Assembly (NCBI GenBank): GCA_002083555.1 | Contig: MSXN01000024.1 | Location: forward strand, 1-64,000 | Direction of reading: 5' to 3' | DNA: 64,000 bases | From: Nitrospira sp. ST-bin5 | Lineage (GTDB): Bacteria > Nitrospirota > Nitrospiria > Nitrospirales > Nitrospiraceae | Shown: piece by piece, positions 1 to 9,391 of the stretch | How the letters are laid out: every line of letters begins with the position of its first letter | Position numbering within the stretch: position 1 is the first letter of the stretch | The notes under the pieces: generated by a model | Database searches by the model: none | What the model saw: only the letters and a program-made list of their open reading frames with translations | What the model was told of the DNA's origin: nothing | Program-made: the position numbers and the translations under genes

Positions 1-21
1 ACGCCCGGGGGCCCGCTCTTC

Positions 22-33
22 CCGTCGCGACGG
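22..33. repeat. Dispersed palindrome CCGTCGCGACGG
   Basis: Perfect 12-bp palindrome. Six further perfect copies are at 16410, 16686, 16928, 40166, 42300 and 51083, all in accessory DNA. Confidence 0.8.
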
Positions 34-121
34 CCGGGAACAAAGACACACGGGAACACCAGAGGGCCGGAGAAACTCACGAGCGGACCCTTGGCGCACC
101 TGGACCAGAGCCGGATCCAGC

Positions 122-133
122 CAGTCGCGACTG
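122..133. repeat. Dispersed palindrome variant CAGTCGCGACTG
   Basis: Perfect 12-bp palindrome with the same GTCGCGAC core but different outer bases. Other copies are at 14008 and 43880, and a one-base variant at 10435. The outer bases change on both sides together, so symmetry is kept. Confidence 0.75.
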
Positions 134-559
134 ACTGTGTGGGAAGGCTTCGCGTGAAGAAACTCGCCAAGACGGACAGCGATCCGGACGAAAGGTCAGA
201 CCGGAACACACTCAGTTCAGACCTGGGCTCACCGCCAGAGCAGGCTCACAGGAAATGGGAGATCGGAGGAGAAGCGGGAAGCGGACAGGACAGCGAGGAG
301 ACTGTCACGCGAGGAGCAGAAAGGAGCGCGGGAGGTGACGAAAGCACAAGAGACAGCCGGAGGTCAGAGCCAAGAAGGAGAAAGAGCGGGTGTGCACCTT
401 CACCTGAGGGAAGAAGGAAGAGGCAAGGCCAGCCATTCTCGGCACGGGCGCCCAAAGCTTGGTCAAGTAGATCGCACTACTTTCCTAATTTCGCTTCCCT
501 CTCAGAGCTGATAATGCGTGGTGCGTCCAAGGTGAGGCAGCACATGACTTCCCCCAATG

Positions 560-3301
560 CTATGCGCTCAGGTGCAAAGCGAGAATCGGCCAGACCGCGT
601 AACGCAGGCCCTGCTTGATGTCCTCTTCGGAAGGACGGCGCAATTCATTGATAAGCCGTAACTCTTCCGCCACGGCACGCACGAACAATGGAGACTCAAC
701 CGGACGGACCCTAACCGTGGCCAAGCGACTCATATCAAAAAGTCCAATGCGATCCTCGGGGGGAAGCAGGGACGTTTGATCTTGGCCCACAACATACGCG
801 GCCAATTCAGTGCCCACCTCGTGGATGCCCCCGATGGAATCGAGCCGAAAGGTCTGACGTACAAACGCGAGAATGATGACCTCATGGCCGAGCCGTGAAC
901 GGAGTTGCGTTTGATCGTCGCCCCAACGCAAGTGAGCTGCTCCAGTGGGGGACGCAGGGCTGGCACAGGTACGCAGCAGTTCAGCCACGGGTGGAAGGTT
1001 CAAGCCGAGCGGTCCAACCAGGTTGGAAGATTGGCCAGTAAAAAGACCGCCATCGAAGTCACCGACAAAACACAGTGACCCATCACTGAGCTTCAGAACA
1101 TCGGCGGACTGATCCACCGTTTCGACCAGCCCATCACGTTGGACAAAGCGGGTTCTAGCAATGCCGGGAGCCTTTTCAGCTCCACCGTAATGGGTCAGGA
1201 AGTCTGAAACGTGACGCCAACGAGCAAGTCCAGCCGGTTGCTCACGAATCTGGCGTTGGTTCGCAGCATAGCGGTCATGGAAATTTTGCCAGTCGCGGAA
1301 TCCTGATTCTACGAGAGACGATAAACGCTGCACCTCATTGTCCGCCAAAGGTGAGGCGGCACTGTTGATGAGCACGGTCTGTAATTCCTCTGGAGGAATG
1401 AGGCACATAACGCGCGAGAAGACGGTCTCAAATCGGTCAGGGGCAACGAGCGTTTGCGCGATCGCCGTGAGTCTTTCCCGGGCCACGCTCCAAGCTTGGG
1501 TCTCGCGGCTATCACGCACCACAATGGTATCAACCAGGATGGTTTCGCGAGAACCAAACCGATGCACGCGACCAACCCGCTGTTCCATTTCCATCGGGTT
1601 CCAGGGCACATCAAGATGCACCAAGCGTCGGGAGAACTGGAGATTGATGCCCTCACCGCCGGCGCGGGATGAAATGAGGAATTGCGGGCCAGTCGCATCC
1701 TTGAAGCGTGCGACTTCCCGATCCCGGTCTGCATCGGTTTGCCCTCCCATGATGATCGCAGGCCGCTGGCCGGTCTTGTTTTGTAACCAGAGAGCCAACG
1801 CCAGAACGGTTTCAATGGGCTGGGCAAAGAGAACAATCTTTTCCCGCCCGGCCGGTTGAAGGACATCGCGCCAGAGCCGTTCCCATTTCAATTGGCGCGG
1901 CGAGCGAACCAGCTTGATCCCCTGTCGGATCAGCGAGGCCAGGGCACCATGGTCGACATCGCTGCTCAGCTCGTCGACGTTCTCCTCAATATCTTCGACA
2001 TCATCGTCAGAAGCCTGGCGACCGATCTCGGCAACCAGCCGCCCGTAGACAGATTCAACGGGTTCGTCTGGAGCACCCGAGCGATACGGGCGCAAGGCAG
2101 CGATCGCTTCGGCGAGCGGAGCTTGTTCCAAGGTCCATCCTGCACGGAGCGACTGACGCACAAGGTAGCCGAGGCCGGCATTGGGACTGGACGCAGCCCA
2201 TTGCAGTGCTTGCGCACACTTCCAGCCGGCCGCACGCTGAACCGCCTGACTGCCTGGAATCGGGTGAGGCTGAAAAAAGCCGTGAATGTCCGCCAGCCAG
2301 GACCGGTGGTCTGGATCAAGATCAACCACGATCGGCGGATTGACCTGCCGCCGTGGGAACAGAGGATTGCCATCCCAATCGCGAACATCTTCCTTGGTGC
2401 GGTAAATGACACGGCCTGCCGCCGCGTCTTGTGATTCGCCTGGCAGTTGGAGCAACCGCAGGAGATTATCGAAACGAGCGGCGTGAGCCTGATGTGGAGT
2501 CCCAGACAAGAGCAGCACACGACTCTCGGCGGACTGCGCGGACACGAGATCCCGAACCAAGCGATACTTCCTGACAGGGTCAACGCCTCCGTCGCCCCAG
2601 GCGCTCAGATGATGACACTCGTCGACGACGATGAGATCCCAAGGGCGCGATTGAAGCAGCCGGTCAAAATGGTTGGGATGCACCGCGCGATGAATGCTGG
2701 CGATGATCCGACTGTCTGTTTCGAGCCGAGCATCGCCATCTTGGGATTTCCACTCTCTGAAGAATAAGGACAATCGCTTGAACTCGCGACCGACATTCGC
2801 AACCAGGCGTGCGGGTGCGAGATACAGCACCCTCAGCCCTGGATTGGCCGCCAGCAATTCTTGGATGATGAGCCCAGCCACGACTGTTTTCCCAAGTCCA
2901 ACTTCATCACCAATCAGGACCCGACGGCGACCAGGGGTGTCAATAATGTGGCGGACCAAACTCACTTGATGGGCGAGCGTGACGACTTCCCTGGTATCCA
3001 GGCGACGCTGAGGGTCCTCGGCGACGAGGAAGAATGCTTCAAACCGGGCGAGACTCCGCTTGCTCATGGCGCTCCAAGTATCCCCATCGGACAATGGAGC
3101 GGTGAGCAATGCCCCGGGCAGAGGATAGGGCTGCGTTTGATAGGGGTCGATATGGGTGCGAACCGGAGCCGGAAGTGCCGCCTGACTTCCCCAGAGACGC
3201 CGTGGAGGAGAGGCTAAATCGAGAACACGAATGCCCCAGTCGTTCGTCTCCCGGAGAACGGCGTGCGGAATGCGCTCAAAGAGAACCATCTGAGAACTCA
3301 T
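560..3301 (-). CDS. SNF2/SWI2-type DEAD-box helicase or translocase
   Basis: This 913-aa protein is a superfamily 2 ATP-dependent DNA translocase of the SNF2/RapA kind. Visible motifs are Walker A GDEVGLGKT (about 131-139), Walker B VDECHH (226-231), motif III LSGTPH (265-270), and in the second RecA lobe AGGEGINL followed by EQRVGRVHRFG. An acidic insertion of Asp/Glu lies between the lobes. No nuclease or methylase domain is recognisable; the last 250 residues are unassigned. The gene starts with an ATGA overlap on the stop of the upstream GTPase gene, so the two are translationally coupled. SNF2 helicases of this size recur in defence systems such as DISARM, but the partner genes of DISARM are absent here. 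A role in DNA surveillance is inference. Confidence 0.85.
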   Translation of the reverse strand: MSSQMVLFERIPHAVLRETNDWGIRVLDLASPPRRLWGSQAALPAPVRTHIDPYQTQPYPLPGALLTAPLSDGDTWSAMSKRSLARFEAFFLVAEDPQRRLDTREVVTLAHQVSLVRHIIDTPGRRRVLIGDEVGLGKTVVAGLIIQELLAANPGLRVLYLAPARLVANVGREFKRLSLFFREWKSQDGDARLETDSRIIASIHRAVHPNHFDRLLQSRPWDLIVVDECHHLSAWGDGGVDPVRKYRLVRDLVSAQSAESRVLLLSGTPHQAHAARFDNLLRLLQLPGESQDAAAGRVIYRTKEDVRDWDGNPLFPRRQVNPPIVVDLDPDHRSWLADIHGFFQPHPIPGSQAVQRAAGWKCAQALQWAASSPNAGLGYLVRQSLRAGWTLEQAPLAEAIAALRPYRSGAPDEPVESVYGRLVAEIGRQASDDDVEDIEENVDELSSDVDHGALASLIRQGIKLVRSPRQLKWERLWRDVLQPAGREKIVLFAQPIETVLALALWLQNKTGQRPAIIMGGQTDADRDREVARFKDATGPQFLISSRAGGEGINLQFSRRLVHLDVPWNPMEMEQRVGRVHRFGSRETILVDTIVVRDSRETQAWSVARERLTAIAQTLVAPDRFETVFSRVMCLIPPEELQTVLINSAASPLADNEVQRLSSLVESGFRDWQNFHDRYAANQRQIREQPAGLARWRHVSDFLTHYGGAEKAPGIARTRFVQRDGLVETVDQSADVLKLSDGSLCFVGDFDGGLFTGQSSNLVGPLGLNLPPVAELLRTCASPASPTGAAHLRWGDDQTQLRSRLGHEVIILAFVRQTFRLDSIGGIHEVGTELAAYVVGQDQTSLLPPEDRIGLFDMSRLATVRVRPVESPLFVRAVAEELRLINELRRPSEEDIKQGLRYAVWPILALHLSA

Positions 3302-5688
3302 GCGAGCCCTTTCGAGAGTACCGTAGCCTCACCAGGCAGAGCGGCCAAGGCTGACTCAATTGCAACCCCGAGCTGGTCATCCTTGCGCTGCACGTTTCTC
3401 TCTTGGCGTTGCATCAGGGCATCCGCTGCCTCGCCGAGGGGCTCGTTATGCCCGCCGAATGCTGCCAAGATTTCTTTGTCGACTTCCTTGAATTTCTCAA
3501 CGAGTAACCCAACCGCAGGAACCGCGGCGGCGTCCACTACTTCTTCTGCCAATTGCTCGAACAGTTCAAGGATGCGAGACTTTACACCGATCCCATGATC
3601 TTTCTGGTCGGCCACGAATTTCTGGCACTTGCGCCGGATGGGGCCTTCGATTTTCTTGATCAGTTCGCGGCGCACTTGGTCACGAAGCTCGTCCACGGCC
3701 TCTTTTCCCACCGCGTTCACCTGTTGTCGGTTTTGCTTGACGACCTCGACCAAAGCTTCGAGCAGCTGTGTAGACACACGAATGCCCTGCCCGCGAGCCC
3801 AATCAAGGACCTCGGTTACTGTCCCAGATTGATAGTCTGAAAATTCCCGAGTTTCGCGCCGGATATCCACCAAGATTTCTCGACTCCAGACCTCAGCGAC
3901 GGGTGCCTCAAAACGGAGAGCAAAGTCATTGGGCAAATTGATATGACGACTACCGTAAAAGGTCCCCTCTTTCCGCACAGCGGCTTGTAATGTTTTCCAG
4001 TGCGCATCTCGCAACTTACTAAGATAGCTTTGAATATCTTTGCTGGCCTTGCTGGAGGCAGTTTGGACTCTGGCTTCAATTTGTGCCGGAATCGTTTTCC
4101 GGAGAAAGGTCCTGAAGCCCCCCCGACGCGTGTCAAACTCACGCTGAAGCGGGGCCATGAATTCCTCCAAGCTTTGCCTGAACGTTACAATTTCTGCTTC
4201 TGCCTGCCGCTCCTCACTTCTCTGCGCACTCAGGACCTCCAATCTGGCGCGCAGTTGCCCGAAAAAACGTTGGTGGGTCTCCTCGCGCTGTCGGCTTTGT
4301 TCGGTCAGGCACTGCCGGGCGACGTCAGAAATCGCTGTGCGCAGAGCAACAATGTTGGTTGCTTCGACATCCGGGAGAAACGGTCTATCGTCGTCGGGAT
4401 CATCGGCACAGAGGAGACGGTATTGTGGAGCCGAAACGGGGAATACCTGTAGATGATCCAGGATGGACTGGATCACGACACGTTTACCCTCGGAGTTATC
4501 CTCCCAAACCTCTCGCAGAAAAGATTGCAGGCGCTGCGCAATATCGTTTCGGCACCGTTCCACCTGGTCGGCAAAATGTTGTGCCTTACTCTTGAGCGGT
4601 GTGCCGTTGAGAGCCTTATCGTTTCTCCAATTTTCAACGGCCACATCGTCGATCTTGACCGCGACGACCATCAACGCGACCGGATCGGAAGTCAGGTCAT
4701 TGCCCGCATGCAGCAACCGGTTCAAGAAACCGCTGTTGTTCAAGAGCTCCGCATCCTCCCGGCGAATGCCTCTGGAGTCCACGACGAGCATTACAGCCTT
4801 GGCCCGATTGCGGAGGTAATCCGAAGTGACCGAGGCATACGCATCACTCAGAATACCGATTCCGGGGAGGTCAATCAGTTCCAAGGAATCGCGCAACAGA
4901 GGCGACGGCCAGTGAATAGACATGTCCAGAATTAGCGGCGCCAAAAAGCCACACGCATGATCACGCAGGCGATGCCCAAAATCTGGATTGTCCAAGCTAT
5001 CAAAGTGTCGGGGCGTATCGTTTGTCCCATGCGTTAAAGCCTCCTGCGCATGCCGTAGCCGGTCCAGGTCCTCTGGGAGAATCTGTGTCTGGAACTTTGG
5101 TGCCTGTCCCAAAACCCAGCGCAACGCGTCGACCAGATAGGTTAATTCTCGCTGAGCTGTTTGCGATCCGGCAACGAGCAGGCAAGCCCGTCCGATCGCC
5201 TCTTGAGTGCGTGTTGTCTTCTGTTCCTCAGCATCCAACTCGATGGCGATAGTTTCCAGCTCTTCACTAGCCTCTGCTTGGGCCAGCGAGACTTCATGCT
5301 TTGATTGGCGCTGGATCTCCGCTTCGAGAATAAACCGAGTTTGACCAACCTGTTTTCCTGAATGGTATCGCACGACAAACGACGCGCGTTCGCCGTGAAT
5401 TACCCGCAGGGCATTCGCGGTAAGAGGACCAGTGCCCCCACCAGAAGGGACGACGATACCCGTGTCTGCGATCAGGGTGTTGATGAGAGTGCTTTTCCCT
5501 ACTCCCGCCTGGCCCAGGAGACAGATGGGAAACAGGCTTCCTTTGTTCCGCTCTAGCTCTTCAATTCGGGACGCTTGTTTGTCCAGCTCCTCCAAAACAG
5601 GTGCTGGCTCAGACTTTTCGAAGATCGGCCGAACCAATTTCTTGAACCATCCAACCACGCTGTGGGAATGCGAGTGCTCGTCGGACAT
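3298..5688 (-). CDS. Dynamin-like large GTPase
   Basis: This 796-aa protein has an N-terminal GTPase domain: P-loop GQAGVGKST (59-67), a switch-II/G3 motif DLPGIG (near 275) and a G4-like VKIDD. Long helical, charged stretches follow, as in bacterial dynamin-like proteins. A hydrophobic paddle is not obvious, so membrane binding cannot be read from the sequence. It is the first gene of a two-gene operon and overlaps the SNF2 helicase start by 4 bp. Bacterial dynamins can remodel membranes or act in phage defence (for example Eleos). Pairing with a SNF2 helicase is not an arrangement I recognise. The start ATG is followed by a His/Ser-rich N terminus. Function is unproven. Confidence 0.8.
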   Translation of the reverse strand: MSDEHSHSHSVVGWFKKLVRPIFEKSEPAPVLEELDKQASRIEELERNKGSLFPICLLGQAGVGKSTLINTLIADTGIVVPSGGGTGPLTANALRVIHGERASFVVRYHSGKQVGQTRFILEAEIQRQSKHEVSLAQAEASEELETIAIELDAEEQKTTRTQEAIGRACLLVAGSQTAQRELTYLVDALRWVLGQAPKFQTQILPEDLDRLRHAQEALTHGTNDTPRHFDSLDNPDFGHRLRDHACGFLAPLILDMSIHWPSPLLRDSLELIDLPGIGILSDAYASVTSDYLRNRAKAVMLVVDSRGIRREDAELLNNSGFLNRLLHAGNDLTSDPVALMVVAVKIDDVAVENWRNDKALNGTPLKSKAQHFADQVERCRNDIAQRLQSFLREVWEDNSEGKRVVIQSILDHLQVFPVSAPQYRLLCADDPDDDRPFLPDVEATNIVALRTAISDVARQCLTEQSRQREETHQRFFGQLRARLEVLSAQRSEERQAEAEIVTFRQSLEEFMAPLQREFDTRRGGFRTFLRKTIPAQIEARVQTASSKASKDIQSYLSKLRDAHWKTLQAAVRKEGTFYGSRHINLPNDFALRFEAPVAEVWSREILVDIRRETREFSDYQSGTVTEVLDWARGQGIRVSTQLLEALVEVVKQNRQQVNAVGKEAVDELRDQVRRELIKKIEGPIRRKCQKFVADQKDHGIGVKSRILELFEQLAEEVVDAAAVPAVGLLVEKFKEVDKEILAAFGGHNEPLGEAADALMQRQERNVQRKDDQLGVAIESALAALPGEATVLSKGLA

Positions 5689-6328
5689 AGTGTGGGTTGC
5701 TCCTGTTCGGTTACTCGAATCTTGTTCGACCTTCGGTCACTTTCAGGACCTTCATCCCTTCATCGTCCAAATCGTTGATAGGTGTCTTAGCGATGCGCCA
5801 GGACTGTGATTTGGCGAAACACCGGAAGATATCGCGGGTGAAGCCCACGATTCCCAACCCATCTCGCTGCAGGAATCAGTGGCTCCAAGGAAATGGACGT
5901 GATTGAGAACGAGTTTCGAGAAGAAGTCGCCATTCATTTAGGACCGTTCGAAGGTGAATGACCTACAGTGCGGTGAAAGAATACCTCTTTCCTTTCTCGA
6001 AATCACCCCAGCTTGCGAGGTAACGCAATGAGAAGAGATACAATTTTGGAAGCTATCCATTGGACAACACCTCAAGTCGATGAGCATCTCGGTAGACCAG
6101 TATAAGCCATTGATATATTTAATATTAAGTCAATGACTAAGGTCAGGGGGTATATGGTCTCCGATGGCCTCGAGCTAGGGTTGTACCCTCTTTTTCACAG
6201 ACAGGTGAGTGAAGAGTCGCCCCGCGTCAGTTCGGCTGCATGACGCACAGAGAGGGTGATACGAGTATGGGGGCGGATCAGATACTAAGGGCAGGAGGGA
6301 ACCCCCAAGTGCCCACTCCCTCCTGAGG
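5689..6328. other. 640-bp intergenic region
   Basis: I find no supported gene. The part near 6090-6140 is AT-rich (runs such as TATATTTAATATTAA), unlike its surroundings. It could hold the promoter for the minus-strand GTPase-helicase operon that starts at 5688. No clear inverted repeat or terminator stands out. Confidence 0.4.
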
Positions 6329-6874
6329 TCAGGGCAATTCGACGATCTTGTAGGTCAATGGGACCTCATTGTCATTGTCATTGTCCAGTTCGAAGGCTGG
6401 GGCTCGATCAATCCATGCCTGGGCTTCCAAATATGAACGAAACTTGATAGCTCCACCCGGCAGATCCTCCCCAGCACAGTCGCTATATTCCCTTCTCTCG
6501 AATTCTTCCTCATCGACCTCGTAGTACCGTGTCCTCAACACCACAAATGGACCCAGATCATCCATCGTTGCGGTTCCGATCTGGTCTGCTCCTAGAACGT
6601 TCGCCCTGTGTGCAATGGCAACCTCGTCAAGGAGGTCTGGATGAAACAGATACTTCTCAAGGTAGTCCACATGATCACTCACCGCGAAACTCGAATGTTC
6701 GAAGTGTTCACAGAGAACGAGAAACCTGCCGTCTGGCAGTACCCAAGCGCAGACGTAGCCGTAGTCTCCGCCTGCCGCAGCAGTGAAGTGGTGCTGCGCA
6801 TCTATGTCGTGTTGCCACAACAACTTCACGACAGCCTCAAGTGAGAGCATGTCTTCTTGTACATTATCCATCAT
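6329..6874 (-). CDS. Hypothetical acidic protein
   Basis: I do not recognise this protein of about 181 aa. The open frame extends upstream to 7084, but that extension has low-complexity Arg/Ser composition. The ATG at 6874 has GGGAGG five bases upstream, so I take it as the start. The protein is acidic near its C terminus (an alternating Asp-Asn stretch) and shows no signal peptide or catalytic motif. It lies upstream of, and on the same strand as, the dynamin-helicase operon, separated by 640 bp. The broken gene at 49469-49910 has a weakly similar tail (a Thr-x-Tyr-Tyr segment, then an Ala-rich helix with Ile-Asp), so the family may belong to accessory DNA. Confidence 0.55.
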   Translation of the reverse strand: MMDNVQEDMLSLEAVVKLLWQHDIDAQHHFTAAAGGDYGYVCAWVLPDGRFLVLCEHFEHSSFAVSDHVDYLEKYLFHPDLLDEVAIAHRANVLGADQIGTATMDDLGPFVVLRTRYYEVDEEEFERREYSDCAGEDLPGGAIKFRSYLEAQAWIDRAPAFELDNDNDNEVPLTYKIVELP

Positions 6875-7084
6875 CAAGTCCTCCCGTCCCTCTCTCATCG
6901 GCAAACAAGCCCTGAGTCTGTAGTCCCACTCCTCGAAATTTTCGTTTCCCTCACCATAAACGCTTCGTCCCATCCCTTGCCGACCTCCCTTCACTGTCCT
7001 TCGTGCACTAGACAGTGCCTTCGACCAAGGCTTTATCGTGGCCGGCCGGGTCACCTGAGACGGCTCCGAGGAAGGTCGGGCCAC

Positions 7085-7329
7085 GGTGCTCCGAGCTCAT
7101 CGTAATCTTGGCGATCATCATCTTGATGACTAGAGCGGCACGTGGTGGGTGACGTTCGGACTGATCGAGTCGCATGGCTGGAATCTGGTCAAGATCATCG
7201 GCTTATCACGACGGATTGTACGTCTTCCGTTCAACACCCTGATCGAGCCACGGGATCGCATAGCCTTGACCAGGAAATCTTTTCTCAACATCCCCTGCTC
7301 CACGCCGACCGTGGCTCTGCCAGCCCGGA
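7085..7329. other. Left flank of transposon, no gene
   Basis: No supported gene. The last five bases (7325-7329, CCGGA) form the left target duplication of the IS21-type element. The open frame on the minus strand runs through the transposon end and is not convincing. Confidence 0.45.
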
Positions 7330-7485
7330 GTGCGTATTCCGGTCCAAATGTGCCACCCATTCCGGTCGAAACCAGCCACCTGTTCCAGTCCAAATCAGCC
7401 ACTCGTTCCGATGGAAACCGGCCACCCGTTCCGGTGAAGTCAGCCATCTATTCCGCATGAAACCAGCCAGCCGTTTCGAAGCCAG
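7330..7485 (+). repeat. Left-end tandem sites of IS21-type element
   Basis: Five to six imperfect units of about 22-23 bp, each with a TTCCG-like and an A(A)xCxGCCA-like part. Multiple such sites at the ends are typical transposase-binding repeats of IS21-family elements. The spacing is not CRISPR-like because there are no unique spacers. Confidence 0.7.
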
Positions 7486-7500
7486 GGCGACATGTGTTTC

Positions 7501-7683
7501 TTACTTCCGCATCGACTCCCCACGCAACTTGATCCGGATGGCAGAACGGACCAAACGATCAAGGAGTGCGTCTGCCACGGTGGGATTTCCCTCGCTCAAA
7601 AAGTCATGCCATTTATCGACCGGCAACTGACTTGTCATTAGCGTAGCGCGTCCTTCGGTACGGGCTTCGATAACTTCCAGCAA
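7501..7683 (-). pseudogene. istB: IstB C-terminal fragment (IS21 helper ATPase)
   Basis: The last about 60 codons match the conserved end of IstB/IS21 ATP-binding proteins: TSQLPVDKWHDF, then ADALLDRLV and the terminal RGESMRK. The Walker motifs and everything before them are missing, and the frame is cut off near 7683-7720 where the nuclease gene begins. It is a decayed remnant marking the element as IS21-derived. It should not be functional. Confidence 0.85.
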
Positions 7684-7795
7684 GTGACAGGATTCATGAA
7701 GATAGCCCGTCGTGCTTCATTCTTTACTCGCCTGAATGAGGCGTCTAATATCCCAGATCTCTCGTCGTGGCTCTCACATTGGAAGAGGACTGGTG

Positions 7796-9355
7796 ATGAG
7801 TATTTTTCTGCAGTGTGACCGATGCGACTTTGAGGTTGGCTTGCCTCTGGACCTGCCGGGCATCTACCGGTACTATGATCTCGGAAATGGGCGCATGGTG
7901 CCGCTCGAAACGGAAGAAGGCTGGTGTTACCACTGTCAGACCATGCGAGTGTTGGAAGTCTTACCGTCTCGGGCCTTCATCGACGCCTCTATCGAGGACT
8001 TCAAAAAATCGTTAGCCGAGGTTGAGGCCAGTGCTGACGTCTCCCGGCAACAGCTGGCCTATGTCGACTTCATGAGAAAGGTCGTCCCGAGCCACGACGC
8101 ATGGCTGGCCTGGTTGCCATCGAGAACGAAACCTGTGTGCCTCACGTGTGGAGCGAACAAGATCGCCTCAGGTCAAGAATGGCATTGGACTACGACACCC
8201 AGCTCCGGGATTGAACCGTTTGACCGTGTCTTGCTGGCGTTTCGCCATCCAGAATGCGGCGGCACGCTCTTCTACAACGAAACCGGTCTGTACATTGACT
8301 ATATCGAGCAGAATGCGTTTCTGCCGTTTTCTCCCCAAGGAGTCGCACTCGACGGTCGTGATCCGCAGCAGAGTCCTGCATATCGAGTGGCCGTCCAGGC
8401 AGGCCGGTGGGTATGTATTACGGACGGATACGATATCTATGAGGCGGAAGAGGACCTGAAAATGGCCTCCCGGCCACCGCATCACACTAGAATTTCTCGC
8501 CTCAGCCTGCCGCACAACGAGTTTTCGCCCTACTGCGTGTCACAACACCTGACCCTTCGAGGGCCAGCCACCGTGAGTGAGAAGCTACGGGACGTCGTGG
8601 GGCCAGTGACCGTCGGTGGCCTGCTCGGGGGCTTCCTGGGTGCGGCATCTGGCGGAGGGATCGTCGCCGCCATTGGAGCCACCGTGGGAGCGGGGATTGC
8701 GACATGGATATCCCCCCGTTCGGAGTTCGACGAAGAACGCCTGGCTCGTTGCTTTGAGAGGGCCGCGGCCGATTCCGTCGCCTGGGAGAAGAGTGCCGAA
8801 CAGGAAGCGAAACAACGGCGGAAAGACTTTGCGGAGCACCACAAGATCGCCAGACAGCGTTGGCAGCAATACCATAAAATTAGGAACTTGGCTTTTATCG
8901 GCGAGTTGACTGGGATTGAATTTGAGGTCGCCGTCGCAGGTCTGTATGAACGTAACGGGTACGAAGTCACGCTGACCAAAGCGTCTGGCGATTTTGGCGT
9001 CGATCTGTTAGCGAGTAAAGGCACCGTGCTCCTAGCCATACAAGCGAAGCGGTACTCCGCCAAAGTTGGGGTACGAGCCGTTCAAGAAGTGGCTTCAGGC
9101 GCGCGCCACTATCACGCGACAGAAGCGCTGGTGATTACGGACTCGTTTTTCACCGAGCCTGCCCAAGAGCTGGCACGGTCCCTTCAGGTACAGCTGATCG
9201 ACAAGGAGCGACTCGTCAACATATGGGACAAGATGGGTGCAGGCACAGCAATCCCGCCGTTTGACATTCAACGGTATGAGGCCATTCGGCATGACATTGA
9301 GAGGGAGCTACACAGACTTAACGTTGCTGCAGGAAAGCGAAGAGCCCGGCTGTAA
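7796..9355 (+). CDS. Mrr-like restriction endonuclease with Zn-ribbon N terminus
   Basis: The product is a predicted DNA endonuclease of the Mrr/PD-(D/E)XK type, 519 aa from ATG 7796, which has GAGG seven bases upstream. The C-terminal 120 residues carry the family signature: a GIEFE helix, GDFGVDLLA (catalytic Asp), IQAKRYS (Q-x-K) and a VQEV helix. The N terminus has several Cys pairs (CDRC, CYHC, CLTC, and a lone PECGG) like small zinc ribbons. Between them lies a Gly/Ala-rich segment (about 275-310) resembling a glycine zipper or membrane hairpin. Mrr enzymes cut modified DNA. The membrane-like insert and zinc ribbons are unusual. It is the only intact gene of a small IS21-type transposon. 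Confidence 0.8.
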   Translation: MSIFLQCDRCDFEVGLPLDLPGIYRYYDLGNGRMVPLETEEGWCYHCQTMRVLEVLPSRAFIDASIEDFKKSLAEVEASADVSRQQLAYVDFMRKVVPSHDAWLAWLPSRTKPVCLTCGANKIASGQEWHWTTTPSSGIEPFDRVLLAFRHPECGGTLFYNETGLYIDYIEQNAFLPFSPQGVALDGRDPQQSPAYRVAVQAGRWVCITDGYDIYEAEEDLKMASRPPHHTRISRLSLPHNEFSPYCVSQHLTLRGPATVSEKLRDVVGPVTVGGLLGGFLGAASGGGIVAAIGATVGAGIATWISPRSEFDEERLARCFERAAADSVAWEKSAEQEAKQRRKDFAEHHKIARQRWQQYHKIRNLAFIGELTGIEFEVAVAGLYERNGYEVTLTKASGDFGVDLLASKGTVLLAIQAKRYSAKVGVRAVQEVASGARHYHATEALVITDSFFTEPAQELARSLQVQLIDKERLVNIWDKMGAGTAIPPFDIQRYEAIRHDIERELHRLNVAAGKRRARL

Positions 9356-9391
9356 GCGACTCATGCGCCGTTTACGGCCACGATGCCAGAG

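Larger units (their letters stand above)
1..559. other. Non-coding purine-rich stretch at window edge
   Basis: I see no convincing gene here. The open frames have strongly biased Arg/Ser/Glu composition and no ribosome site. The stretch is rich in GGA/GAG/AAG words, contains two copies of the dispersed TCGCGA-centred palindrome, and resembles 10430-10760 in word order (palindrome, then GCGTGAAG, GGCTCACCGCC and a GTCACGCGA-type block). It is probably a diverged copy of the same non-coding repeat. It lies just downstream of the minus-strand helicase gene. Confidence 0.5.

Noticed and set aside
91..618. Long plus-strand open frame as a gene
   Set aside because: Extreme Arg/Ser/Glu composition typical of purine-rich non-coding DNA, no ribosome site, and it runs into the 3' end of the helicase gene.
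7330..7485. Regular 22-23-bp repeats that could suggest a CRISPR array
   Set aside because: There are no unique spacers between units and no cas genes. The units match the ends of an IS21-type element and recur inverted at its other end.
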